Origin: Gemmatimonadaceae bacterium | GTDB taxonomy: Bacteria > Latescibacterota > UBA2968 > UBA8231 | Length of the DNA stretch: 64,000 nt | Direction of reading: 5' to 3' | Assembly: GCA_026706075.1 (NCBI GenBank) | Contig: JAPOZM010000099.1 | Coordinates: 62,001 to 126,000 of the forward strand | Shown here: positions 24,346-32,690 of the stretch, one piece after another | How positions within the stretch are numbered: position 1 is the stretch's first letter | Layout: each line of letters begins with the position of its first letter | Program-made: the position numbers and the translations under genes | The notes under the pieces: generated by a model | What the model was told of the DNA's origin: nothing | Databases searched by the model: none | What the model saw: the letters and a program-made list of their open reading frames with translations, nothing else

Positions 24346-26613
24346 TCAGAACTCCACGGCTTCGCGCTTCATGGCCCGCAGGGTGGCGGTGGTGCCGAAG
24401 AACACGATCAGGAAGAGGACCACGGCGATCGCCGTCGCCTCTCCCACCTTGAACTCGGTGAACATGGCCTGAACCATCCTCGTGCCGATGACGTGGTTGT
24501 CGGTGGTGGGCCGCTGGTTGGTGAGCAGCCAGATCACCTCGAAGGCCTTCATGCCGCCGATGATCATGAAGACGATCGAGATCGACAGGACCTCCCAGAT
24601 CAGGGGGATGGTGATCGACCGGAACTGGCGCCACGCCGAGGCGCCGTCGATGTCGGCCGCCTCGTACATGGTCTGGGGGATGCTCTCCATCGCCGCCAGG
24701 AAGAGGATCATGTTGAACCCGGCGGCGGCCCAGATCGACATGGGGATGAGCGCCCAGTAGAGGTTGTCCTGGGCGAGCCAGGCGAAGCCCGCGAACTGGT
24801 CGAAGCCGAGGGCCGTGAGGACCGTGTTCACGGGGCCGCCCTGGGGGTTGTAGAGGTGCATCCACAGCAACGTGGCGGCCACCCCGCCGAGGATGTTGGG
24901 GAAGAAGAAGGCGATGCGGAAGAGCTTGGCCCCCACCACGCCGCGACTGATGCATACCGCCAGGAAGAGGGACAGGGGCAGGACGCAGGCGGGGATGACG
25001 AACATGATGAAGAGGTTGTTCGACAGGGCGATCCAGAACTCGTCGCTCTCGAAGAGCAGGCGGTGGAAGTGGAGGAGCCCGACGAAGGACATCTCCGTCA
25101 GCCCGTCCCAGCGCATGGTGCTCCAGAGGAAGGACTTGACGCTGGGAACGATGACGAAGAGGGAGTAGAACACGGCCGCCGGCCCGACGAAGAAGGCGAC
25201 GGCTCGCCAGCCCATGCGCACCGTGCTGTTGGACTTCGGCGCCTCGCCGGCGCGCCTCTCCCGCCACTGGCGGATCGTCGTGTAGAGCCAGAAGCCCATG
25301 GCCAGCCCCAGCAGCCCGAGGAGCAGAGCCGGCTTCCACAGGTGGCGCACGGTGACGTCCTCGGGGTGGAAGGCGCGGTTGCGCACCGCCAGCGCCGCCG
25401 ACTCCAGCTCCCGGGCCCCTTCCTCGGGGGTGATCTCGCCGTTGACGATCTTGAAGCGCGTGTCGTTGAGGAACTGGTCCATCTCCGGGAAGCCCTCGCC
25501 GGGGGCGGTGCCGTAGGTGGTGGTCGCCCGCCGGGCCATGTCCACCAGGTCCTGCAGGTCGGCGCTGGTGCGGCCCTCCATCGACCCCTCGACGGCGACC
25601 AGGATGTCGCGCATCTCGGCGAAGGTGCCGGCCTGCTCCCGGGAGGTCATGAAGCGCAGGAAGTCGACGCCCAGCTCCGGGCGCGCGCTCTGGCGGAAGA
25701 CGAAGTAGTAGCCGGCGCCGGTGTACACGGCGTTCGGGTCGCCCACGCCGCCTTCGACGGCGGGGAAGTTGAACGCCCCCAGGCGGAAGCCCTCGGGGAT
25801 CTTGCCGAGCATCTCGCTCTTCAGCCACGAGCCGCAGAAGACCATCGCCGTGTGGCCGAGGAAGAACTCCAGCTGCGCCTCGGTGTGGCTCATGCCCAGG
25901 GCGCCGGGCTGGAAGTAGTTCACGGCGGTGCGCTGGATCAGGCCGAGGGCGGTGACGAACTCGGGGTTGTCGAAGCTGCCCGGCAGCAGGTCCTTCTGCT
26001 CGTAGTAGCGGTCGCGGCCGGCCAGGTGGTAGTAGGCGTTGTCGGTGACGCCCCCGATGTAGCCCGGGTACCGCCCCTGGAAGGCCAGCGGCGCGATGCC
26101 GGCCCGCTGGATCGTCTCGCACAGGGCGAAGAACTCGTCCCACGTCCGCGGCGGGCTCCAGCCGTGCTCCTCGAACATCCCCTTGTTGTACCAGATGGCG
26201 TAGATCGAGTAGAGGAAGGGGATGCCGTAGGTCTTCCCCTCGTGCTGGTAGCGCTCCAGGCTGCCGGGCAGGAAGGAGTCGCGCCAGGTGCGGTCGCCCT
26301 CCCAGCTCGGCCGGTCGAGGTACTCGTCGAGGGGAAGGATCTCGCCGTTGCGGATCAGGGCCCAGTAGTTGAGGCCGGCGTTGCTGACCTCGGGGAAGGT
26401 CCCTTCGAGGATGCGCACCCGCACCTTGTCGGCGATGCGTGGGTCGCCGTAGAGGTCGACCTCGACGTCGGGGCGGACCTTCTCGTACTCGCGGGCGGCG
26501 TGGAAGAAGAAGCTCAGGCCCTCGCCGCCCTCGAAGACGGGGACCTCGATGCGGGTGCGCTCCTCGGCGGCGGCCGGGGCCAGCAGGGCGAGGGGGAGCA
26601 GCCCCCTCAGCAT
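24346..26613 (-). CDS. Fused ABC solute-binding protein and permease (MalF-type)
   Basis: A single 755-residue frame with two transporter parts. Residues 1-16 look like a short signal peptide (MLRGLLPLALLAPAAA). Residues 20-425 are a CUT1-type extracellular binding protein (GKTYGIPFLYSIYAIWYNKGMFEEHGW, EFFLGHTAMVFCGSW). A membrane helix follows at about 427-447, then a basic linker (RQWRERRAG). Residues 465-755 are a permease with its EAA loop (YEAADIDGASAWRQFRSITIPLIW). The topology is consistent: binding domain outside, linker inside. Sugar binding proteins are normally separate. A TTG at 26640 is an alternative start. The second permease follows immediately. Confidence 0.85.
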   Translation of the reverse strand: MLRGLLPLALLAPAAAEERTRIEVPVFEGGEGLSFFFHAAREYEKVRPDVEVDLYGDPRIADKVRVRILEGTFPEVSNAGLNYWALIRNGEILPLDEYLDRPSWEGDRTWRDSFLPGSLERYQHEGKTYGIPFLYSIYAIWYNKGMFEEHGWSPPRTWDEFFALCETIQRAGIAPLAFQGRYPGYIGGVTDNAYYHLAGRDRYYEQKDLLPGSFDNPEFVTALGLIQRTAVNYFQPGALGMSHTEAQLEFFLGHTAMVFCGSWLKSEMLGKIPEGFRLGAFNFPAVEGGVGDPNAVYTGAGYYFVFRQSARPELGVDFLRFMTSREQAGTFAEMRDILVAVEGSMEGRTSADLQDLVDMARRATTTYGTAPGEGFPEMDQFLNDTRFKIVNGEITPEEGARELESAALAVRNRAFHPEDVTVRHLWKPALLLGLLGLAMGFWLYTTIRQWRERRAGEAPKSNSTVRMGWRAVAFFVGPAAVFYSLFVIVPSVKSFLWSTMRWDGLTEMSFVGLLHFHRLLFESDEFWIALSNNLFIMFVIPACVLPLSLFLAVCISRGVVGAKLFRIAFFFPNILGGVAATLLWMHLYNPQGGPVNTVLTALGFDQFAGFAWLAQDNLYWALIPMSIWAAAGFNMILFLAAMESIPQTMYEAADIDGASAWRQFRSITIPLIWEVLSISIVFMIIGGMKAFEVIWLLTNQRPTTDNHVIGTRMVQAMFTEFKVGEATAIAVVLFLIVFFGTTATLRAMKREAVEF

Positions 26614-26644
26614 CCGTCGATGGAGTGCGCCCGTCAGCAAGGGA

Positions 26645-27073
26645 TCAGGGAAGCTCCACGACCACGTACTGCTCCTCCACCGAGACCGGGTAGGTCTCCA
26701 CCACGTACGGCCCCTTGCGCGGGCCGGCCATCTCCTCTCCCGCCACGACCTCGACCTCGTAGCTCCGGGTGCGGGTGCGGGCCGGGTCCCACCAGGACTG
26801 GCCGGTCCGCACGTCGAACTCCCAGCCGTGCCAGGGGCAGCGCAGGATCTCGCCCTGCCGGGTGTAGGTGTAGTCCCCCGGGCCCCGCGACTGCAGGAAG
26901 CCGGTGAGGCGGCCCTTGCACAGGGGGCCTCCCTGGTGGGCGCAGCGGTTGCCCAGGGCGAAGAACTGCCCATGCAGGTTGAAGACGCCGATGGAGCGGC
27001 CCTCGATCTCCACCAGCTTGCGGCCCCCGGGGGGGATCTCCGCCACCGTGCCGACCACGTGCCGCGCCGGCAT
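26645..27073 (-). CDS. Rieske [2Fe-2S] ferredoxin-like protein
   Basis: A 142-residue single Rieske domain with both cluster motifs: C44-A-H46-Q-G-G and C79-P-W-H82-G-W. It has no oxygenase catalytic domain, so it would act as an electron carrier or as a small subunit. The ATG overlaps the stop of the upstream amidohydrolase by one base (TGATG), which suggests the two products are made together. It would most naturally supply electrons to a partner oxygenase; no classic Rieske oxygenase alpha subunit or reductase is seen nearby. Confidence 0.9.
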   Translation of the reverse strand: MPARHVVGTVAEIPPGGRKLVEIEGRSIGVFNLHGQFFALGNRCAHQGGPLCKGRLTGFLQSRGPGDYTYTRQGEILRCPWHGWEFDVRTGQSWWDPARTRTRSYEVEVVAGEEMAGPRKGPYVVETYPVSVEEQYVVVELP

Positions 27074-28173
27074 CAGTCCAGCCCGTAGAGGCGGCGGGCG
27101 TTTCCGGCCAGGATCGCCTTGCGCAGCCCCCTGTCGAGCCGCGCCGGCAGGGCCTGCGCCGGCGAGTCGAAGTCCCAGTGGGGGTAGTCGGTGGCGAACA
27201 TGAGGTGGTCGTCCATCTCCATCCACTCCAGCATCTGCTCGAAGTACTCCGGGTCGGGCGGCTCCTCCATCGGCTGGGTTGTCACCCAGAAGTGATCGCG
27301 CACGTACTCCGAGGGCGGCCGGCGCAGGCGGCCCAGCTCGGCGCCCATGCGCTTCCAGCAGTGGTCGAGGCGCCACATGAGCGGCGCCAGCCACGAGAAC
27401 CCCCCTTCGATGAGGACCACCTTGAGGGTGGGGAAGCGCTCGAAGACCCCCTCGTAGACGAGGCTGGCCACCTGGGGCTGGAAGGCCTGGGGCATGCCGC
27501 CGTGGTCCTCCACGTAGTGGGAGGGCCAGCCGGCGCCGGTGATCGGCCCGCCCCCGGCGCCGCCGAAGTGGATGGCCACCGGCAGGTCGTGGCGCGCGGC
27601 GGCCTCGTACATCTTCCAGTACTTGCGGTGGCCCAGGGGCTCGCGGGTGCGCACCAGCAGCAGCAGCTGCAGGAAGCCGGGGTGGCCGCCCATGCGGTCG
27701 ACCTCGGCCGCGGCCAGCTCGCCGTCCTCGTAGGGCACCACGATGGAGCCCCGCATCCGCGGCTCCGGCTCGATCCACTCGGCCAGCTGCCAGTCGTTCA
27801 TCGCCCGGCAGAGGGCGGCGCCGTACTCCAGGTTGACGTCCCCGCCGGCGCGGATGAGGGGGGTCATGATGCCGTAGTCCAGCTCCCACTCGTCCAGCAG
27901 CTGCATCCGCAGGAAGTCCAGGTCAGACCCCGGCGGGCCTCCCGAGGGCGGCCAGGAGTCGTGGCGCGCCGCGTTCGGCGCGATCCGCGGGTACGCCGAG
28001 CCGACGTGGCCGCGCATGCCGATGGTGCGGTGGTGCTCGCGCCACTCCTCCGGCAGGAACCGCTCCATCGTCCCGTCCTCGGGCATGGTCACGTGGATGT
28101 CGGCGTCGATCACGGCCAGCTTCTCCCGCTCCGCCACGGCGGGGGCCGGCTCGACGAGCGTGGTCGTTCCCAT
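27073..28173 (-). CDS. Amidohydrolase-2 family metal-dependent hydrolase/decarboxylase (copy A)
   Basis: A 366-residue TIM-barrel protein of the amidohydrolase-2 (ACMSD/LigW-like) family. The N-terminal metal site is IDADIHVTM, mid-barrel His is in LPVAIHFGGAG, and the C-terminal metal Asp is in LMFATDYPHWDF. Members hydrolyse cyclic esters or decarboxylate aromatic-type acids. The ATG at 28173 has AAGGAGA upstream. It is clearly paralogous to the next amidohydrolase (shared MWRLD, P-S-E-Y, FATDYPH), suggesting a local duplication. Confidence 0.85.
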   Translation of the reverse strand: MGTTTLVEPAPAVAEREKLAVIDADIHVTMPEDGTMERFLPEEWREHHRTIGMRGHVGSAYPRIAPNAARHDSWPPSGGPPGSDLDFLRMQLLDEWELDYGIMTPLIRAGGDVNLEYGAALCRAMNDWQLAEWIEPEPRMRGSIVVPYEDGELAAAEVDRMGGHPGFLQLLLLVRTREPLGHRKYWKMYEAAARHDLPVAIHFGGAGGGPITGAGWPSHYVEDHGGMPQAFQPQVASLVYEGVFERFPTLKVVLIEGGFSWLAPLMWRLDHCWKRMGAELGRLRRPPSEYVRDHFWVTTQPMEEPPDPEYFEQMLEWMEMDDHLMFATDYPHWDFDSPAQALPARLDRGLRKAILAGNARRLYGLD

Positions 28174-28187
28174 CTGCAGATTCTCCT

Positions 28188-29255
28188 TCACAGCCGGTAG
28201 AAGGCGCGGGCGTTCTCCGACCAGATCCGTGCCGTCAGGGCCTCGTCCAGGCGCACCGGCCAGGCGTCCCCGGGCGAGTCGAACCACCCGTGGGGGTAGT
28301 CGGTGGCGAACAGGAGCATCTCGTCCGAGTCCATCTGGCCGATGATCTGCCCCAGCGGCTCCGGGTCCCCGGGCGCGTCCCAGGGCTGCACGGTGAGGCG
28401 GATGTGCTCGCGCATGTACTCCGAGGGCCGTCGCCTCACCCACGGCGTGTCGCTGCGCAGGCCCTTCCACTCCTTGTCGAGGCGCCACATGAGCGACGGC
28501 ATCCAGGTGAAGCCGCCCTCGACGAGGGCGACGCGCAGCCCCGGGAAGCGGTCGAAGGCGCCCTCCATGATCAGGCTGTTCACCTGGGACTGGAAGAGGG
28601 CGGCCATGCCCGCGTACTCCTCGACGAAGCTCGTGGGCCACCCCGAGGGGGTCGAGGGGTGGCCGGCGGCGCCCCCGTAGTGGATGGCCACGGCCAGGCC
28701 GTGGCGCACCGCGGCCTCGTAGATCGGATCGTAGCGCCGGTTGCCGTAGGGGACCAGGGAGCGCACCGGCAGGATCACCTGCACGAACCCGGGGACGCCG
28801 CCGACGCGGTCGATCTCGGCGGCGGCCAGCACCGGGTCCTGGGACGGCACCACCACCGACGCCCGCAGCCTCGGCTCCGGCTGCAGCCAGTCCTCGATCT
28901 GCCAGGTGTTGACGGCCGCCGCCAGGGCCGAGCCGAGGTCGGCGTTGTGCACCGACGAGGCCTGGTAGTTGCAGGTCAGGACCCCGTGCTCCAGTTCCCA
29001 GGCGTCGAGGACGTGGCCGCGGACCTGCTCCAGGGTCGACCCGGGCGCACCGCCTCCCTCGCCCCGGAAGTCCGGCCGGGCCGTCAGCGGCAGGCCCGGT
29101 GGATAGTCGGAGGCGTCGGGTCCGCGGAAGCCCGAGTGGGTGGTGTAGTCGACCCAGTGGTCGGGCAGGTGCGCCTGCAGACCCTCGAGGGTGGGCGCGT
29201 TGTGGATGTCGCAGTCGATGAGGGCGCGGCCCCCGCGGTCGCCGAGGGTCTGCAT
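28188..29255 (-). CDS. Amidohydrolase-2 family metal-dependent hydrolase/decarboxylase (copy B)
   Basis: A 355-residue paralogue of the downstream copy with the same landmarks: IDCDIHNAPTLEG at the N-terminus, LAVAIHYGGAAGHP, RVALVEGGFTWMPSLMWRLD, and LLFATDYPHGWFDSPGDAW. The start ATG is two bases from the stop of the upstream PhyH gene and its stop is 14 bases before copy A. The two copies may act on successive intermediates or form a hetero-oligomer; neither can be told from sequence. Confidence 0.85.
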   Translation of the reverse strand: MQTLGDRGGRALIDCDIHNAPTLEGLQAHLPDHWVDYTTHSGFRGPDASDYPPGLPLTARPDFRGEGGGAPGSTLEQVRGHVLDAWELEHGVLTCNYQASSVHNADLGSALAAAVNTWQIEDWLQPEPRLRASVVVPSQDPVLAAAEIDRVGGVPGFVQVILPVRSLVPYGNRRYDPIYEAAVRHGLAVAIHYGGAAGHPSTPSGWPTSFVEEYAGMAALFQSQVNSLIMEGAFDRFPGLRVALVEGGFTWMPSLMWRLDKEWKGLRSDTPWVRRRPSEYMREHIRLTVQPWDAPGDPEPLGQIIGQMDSDEMLLFATDYPHGWFDSPGDAWPVRLDEALTARIWSENARAFYRL

Positions 29256-29257
29256 CG

Positions 29258-30010
29258 TCAGAACCGTTCCATCAGCAGGCGGGTGATGGCGTTGGGCCGC
29301 TCGTAGTAGCGGCGCGTGGCCTCGTCCCCGCTCTCCCACAGCCGCCGCGGGAAGATCGTGTAGTTGCTGATCGGCGGCGCCGAGCGGCGGCCGCAGTAGA
29401 TGTGGATGGTGCGCCGCTCCACCGGGCTGCGGCGCACGTTGCCGGCGTGGAACATGCCGGCGTTGAAGAGGACCGCCGTGCCCTTCTCCCCCTCGACGTG
29501 GTGGGCCGTGGCCAGGTCGTAGTGGTCCAGGGGCGGCAGCTGCCCGCCCTGGGCCGAGCCGGGGATGAGGCTGAAGGTGTGGGTGGTGGCGTCCACGTCG
29601 CTCAGGTAGTAGGCGACGGAGAGGTAGTGGGTGGAGAAGGGGGGCCGCGGTCCGAGCCGGGGCCAGCCGCCGCCGTCGCGGTGCCAGCGGCAGTAGGGCT
29701 CGCCGTCGTGGGGCCGGCGGATGCGCACCGAGTGCTCCTCGGCGCACACCTCGGGCCCGAGGATCGCCTCCAGCAGCGGCACCAGGGACGGGGGCCGCAT
29801 GGTGACATCCATCTCCTCGTGGGCCAGCAGCATGTGCACGTTGAGGGTGACGTGGCCCTCCTCGCGCTCGATCCAGAACGGCGTGCCGGCGGCCAGGTCG
29901 CGGTCGATGGCGTCGTTGGCGGCCTCCACCTGGACGGCGTCCAGGGCCCCGGGCACCACGAGGTATCCGGTGCGGGCGTAGCGCTCCAGCTGTTCCGCAA
30001 ACGCATTCAT
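29258..30010 (-). CDS. PhyH-family Fe(II)/2-oxoglutarate dioxygenase
   Basis: A 250-residue oxygenase with H110 and D112 (RWHRDGGGW) and distal H188 (NAGMFHAGNVRR) as iron ligands, and RRTIHIYCG supplying a likely 2-oxoglutarate Arg. The ATG at 30010 starts the conserved region; a GTG at 30052 would add 14 non-conserved residues. It is co-transcribed with the amidohydrolases (2-base gap) and follows another PhyH gene by 58 bases, so the operon carries two different PhyH enzymes side by side. Confidence 0.85.
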   Translation of the reverse strand: MNAFAEQLERYARTGYLVVPGALDAVQVEAANDAIDRDLAAGTPFWIEREEGHVTLNVHMLLAHEEMDVTMRPPSLVPLLEAILGPEVCAEEHSVRIRRPHDGEPYCRWHRDGGGWPRLGPRPPFSTHYLSVAYYLSDVDATTHTFSLIPGSAQGGQLPPLDHYDLATAHHVEGEKGTAVLFNAGMFHAGNVRRSPVERRTIHIYCGRRSAPPISNYTIFPRRLWESGDEATRRYYERPNAITRLLMERF

Positions 30011-30068
30011 GGCAGCCGCGGACGATAGTCCCGGGGGACCGCCGCCGTCCACACGGACCGGGAGCGGC

Positions 30069-30824
30069 TCACGCGGTCCAGGGCTCCGGGTCGGCGAAGA
30101 GGCAGCGGGCCTCCGGGCTCAGGCGGGCGGCCGCCTCCCGGCTCAGGGCGCTGGAGAACACCATGTGCGGGTCGCCGCGCCGGCAGAAGAAGCTGGTGAG
30201 GCTGTGGCGCGCCTCGCCGCTGTCGTTGCGGGTGGTGCCGTGCCACATGTGGCTGTTGATGACGACCACGGTGCCGGCCTCCCCGGGCACCAGCCTCTCC
30301 TCCGGGTGGGGGGCGGCCGGGTCCTCGAGGACGTCGGGAGTCTGCCCCCGGAGGTGGGTGCCGGGGATCACCCGCGTGGCGCCGTTGGCCTCGGTGAAGT
30401 CGGAGAGCATCCAGATCGAGTTGCCGACCGCCCATCGCCCGGGCTCCGGCGGCGGTCCGTTGTAGTCGACGTGGAGCTTCTGCCGCTCGCTGCCGGGGGG
30501 ATGGGGCCGGCCGTGGACGCCGAAGGACTTGATGGGCCCGTCGAGGAGGTGGCAGACGGCGGCCAGGACCCGGGGGTGGGTGAAGCAGATGTCGAAGCCG
30601 GCGGACTTGTTCTGCATGTAGCTGGACTCGGCGGGCCCGCCCTCGCGGCCGGTGCCCTCCTTGGCGTAGACCGCCTCCGCCGCGGCGATGAGCGCGGCGG
30701 TCTGGGGCGGGTCCAGGATGCCGGGCAGGGGCAGGTAGCCCTCCCGGTCGAGGTGCGCCTTCTCCGCCGCCGACAGGGTATCGGGCCGGACGCCCAGGGC
30801 TTTCAGGGCTTCTGGGAGCGTCAC
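30069..30824 (-). CDS. PhyH-family Fe(II)/2-oxoglutarate dioxygenase
   Basis: A 251-residue oxygenase with H118 and D120 (KLHVDYNGP), distal H195 (NSHMWHGTTRND) and the core strand FTEANGATRVIPGTHL. The GTG at 30824 follows GGACAGGA and starts right before the conserved N-terminus (VTLPEALKALG). The frame stays open far upstream but that part is antisense-like arginine/proline-rich sequence. The 118-base gap to the E2 gene is the largest inside the run, so a second promoter here is possible. Confidence 0.85.
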   Translation of the reverse strand: MTLPEALKALGVRPDTLSAAEKAHLDREGYLPLPGILDPPQTAALIAAAEAVYAKEGTGREGGPAESSYMQNKSAGFDICFTHPRVLAAVCHLLDGPIKSFGVHGRPHPPGSERQKLHVDYNGPPPEPGRWAVGNSIWMLSDFTEANGATRVIPGTHLRGQTPDVLEDPAAPHPEERLVPGEAGTVVVINSHMWHGTTRNDSGEARHSLTSFFCRRGDPHMVFSSALSREAAARLSPEARCLFADPEPWTA

Positions 30825-30942
30825 CGGTGTCCTGTCCCACCTTCGGCCGGCTCCGCGCTGCCATGCCCGCGTACTCCGCGGCTGGCCCGCGACCCTCGGC
30901 CTGCTCCGGAGGCGCCCGGCGCATGCAGGGCGTCGGACACCG

Positions 30943-31704
30943 TCACTGCTCCGTCGATCCACCGCCGCAGGCTTGATCCGCCGCCGCTGCGCGCACGTCG
31001 TCCTCGGTGATCCGTCCGGTGCGTCCGGTGCCGCGGACCTTCCGCCAGTCGATGCCGAGCTGCTGCGCCAGCCGCCGCGCACGGGGGCTGATCGCGGGGG
31101 CGGAGGCGGCTCCCGCCGTCGCGGAGTCTTCCCGAGCGCCTGCCGTCCCGCCGCCCGGAGTCGCCGCGCTGCCGGCCGGGGTCTGCCTGGGCGCCGCGGC
31201 TTCCGACGCTGGCCGAGCCCTCGCGGCCTCTTGGGCCGCACGGCCGGCCGGGGTCACCTCGGGCGCTGGTCCCGCAGGCGCACTGCCGTCCCTCTGGCCC
31301 GCGCCCTCCGAAGGCGCCGCGGGTGCCGCACCGGTGCTGGACCCTGCCGCCGACGCACGGGCAGCCCCTCTGCCCGCGACCTCGGAAGCGGCCGGGGGTG
31401 CCGCCGCGGCACCGGATCCTTGCGGCGCCGCGGGCGCCGCCGAAGCCGGCGGTTCCTCTCCCTCCGCCAGCAGGTACCCGATGACCGTACCCACGGCCAC
31501 CGTGGCCCCCGGACCGGGAGCGTCCGCGGGGATGTGCAGCCGCCCGGCGTCGAAGGACTCCACCTCGTTGATCGCCTTGTCCGTCTCCACCGTGAACAGG
31601 ATCTCGCCGGCCTGCACCGCCTCGCCCGGCTTCTTCATCCACTCCACGAGGGTGCCCTCCTCCATGGTCCAGCCCAGCCGGGGCATGACGATCTCGACGG
31701 CCAC
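30943..31704 (-). CDS. Truncated 2-oxoacid dehydrogenase E2: lipoyl plus peripheral-subunit-binding domain only
   Basis: A 253-residue protein. Residues 1-80 form a lipoyl domain with the lipoylated Lys in ETDKA (K43). Then comes about 120 residues of Ala/Pro/Gly-rich flexible linker. Residues 205-240 form a peripheral-subunit-binding domain (ISPRARRLAQQLGIDWRKVRGTGRTGRITEDDV). The acyltransferase domain that normally follows (about 230 residues) is absent, with a stop right after the binding domain. The GTG start has GAGGAG upstream and lies two bases after the E1 beta stop. It may carry acyl groups for an E2 core encoded elsewhere. Confidence 0.85.
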   Translation of the reverse strand: MAVEIVMPRLGWTMEEGTLVEWMKKPGEAVQAGEILFTVETDKAINEVESFDAGRLHIPADAPGPGATVAVGTVIGYLLAEGEEPPASAAPAAPQGSGAAAAPPAASEVAGRGAARASAAGSSTGAAPAAPSEGAGQRDGSAPAGPAPEVTPAGRAAQEAARARPASEAAAPRQTPAGSAATPGGGTAGAREDSATAGAASAPAISPRARRLAQQLGIDWRKVRGTGRTGRITEDDVRAAAADQACGGGSTEQ

Positions 31705-31706
31705 GG

Positions 31707-32690
31707 CTACTCCTCGGCGAGGGCGCGCACGGCCTCGGCCACGTGATCGGCGGTGGGCGCCACCGCGGCCTCCAGGGGGGCGCTGTAGGGGGTCGGCGCG
31801 TGGGCGCCGTTGAGGCGGCGCACCGGGGCGCCCAGGTCGTCGAAGCCGTGCTCCATCACCCGGGCGGCGATCTCGGCGCCGACGCCGCAGGGGCCGAAGG
31901 ACTCGTCGGCCACCAGCAGCTTGCCGGTCTTGCGCAGCGACGCCAGGATCGTCTCCAGGTCGAGGGGGGCGAGAGTGCGCGGGTCGATGACCTCCACCGA
32001 GATCCCCTCGCCGGCGAGGGAGTCGGCGGCCTGCAGGCTCCGGGGCACCATGGGGCCGATGGCCACGACGGTGACGTCCGAGCCCTCGCGGCAGAGGCGA
32101 GCCCGGCCGAAGGGGACCTCGAACTCCTCCTCGGGAACCTCGCCCCGCAGGCCGAGGAGGGACTTGTGCTCCAGGTAGAGCACCGGGTCGTCGCCGCTGA
32201 GGGCGGAAGCCATCAGCCCCTTGGCGTCGTAGGGCGAGGCCGGCACGGCCACCCGCAGGCCGGGGACGTTGACGAAGAGCGGGTAGTAGCTGCCCGAGTG
32301 GTGGGTGGCGTGGCCGCCGCCGATGCCGACGCAGCCGCGCAGGAGGACGGGCATCCTCAGGCGGCCTCCGGACATGTACTGGACCTTGGCGATCTGGTTG
32401 GTCAGCTCGCCGGCGGCGTCGAGGAGGAAGTCGACGAACATGAAGTCGACCACCGGCCGGGTGCCGGTCATGGCGGCGCCGGCGCACAGGCCGACGAAGC
32501 CGCGCTCGCAGATCGGCGTGTCGCGCAGGCGGCGGGGGCCGAAGCGGTCGTAGAGGCCGGTGGTGGTGTTGAAGTTGCCGCCGCGCTCCCCGATCCCCTC
32601 GCCGAGGACGAAGATCGTCGGGTCCCGCTCCATGGCCGCGGCCAGGGCCTCGCGGGAGGCCTCGGTGTAGGTGATCTCGCGGGCCGCCAT
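31707..32690 (-). CDS. 2-oxoacid dehydrogenase E1 beta subunit
   Basis: A 327-residue transketolase-like beta subunit: ITYTEASREALAAAMERDPTIFVLGEGIGERGG, the partner-binding PICERGFVGLCAGAAMTGTRPVVDFMFVDF and the C-terminal transketolase domain VEVIDPRTLAPLDLETI. With E1 alpha it decarboxylates a 2-oxoacid (pyruvate, branched-chain or acetoin types are all possible) using thiamine diphosphate and reductively acylates the lipoyl domain. The ATG overlaps the E1 alpha stop by one base (TGATG). Confidence 0.9.
   Translation of the reverse strand: MAAREITYTEASREALAAAMERDPTIFVLGEGIGERGGNFNTTTGLYDRFGPRRLRDTPICERGFVGLCAGAAMTGTRPVVDFMFVDFLLDAAGELTNQIAKVQYMSGGRLRMPVLLRGCVGIGGGHATHHSGSYYPLFVNVPGLRVAVPASPYDAKGLMASALSGDDPVLYLEHKSLLGLRGEVPEEEFEVPFGRARLCREGSDVTVVAIGPMVPRSLQAADSLAGEGISVEVIDPRTLAPLDLETILASLRKTGKLLVADESFGPCGVGAEIAARVMEHGFDDLGAPVRRLNGAHAPTPYSAPLEAAVAPTADHVAEAVRALAEE

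Noticed and set aside
24346..26613. Possibility that the binding protein-permease fusion is two genes joined by a sequencing error
   Set aside because: No stop codon or frame change is visible at the junction, and the linking helix plus basic loop give a correct topology, so I treat it as real; it remains listed as something to verify.
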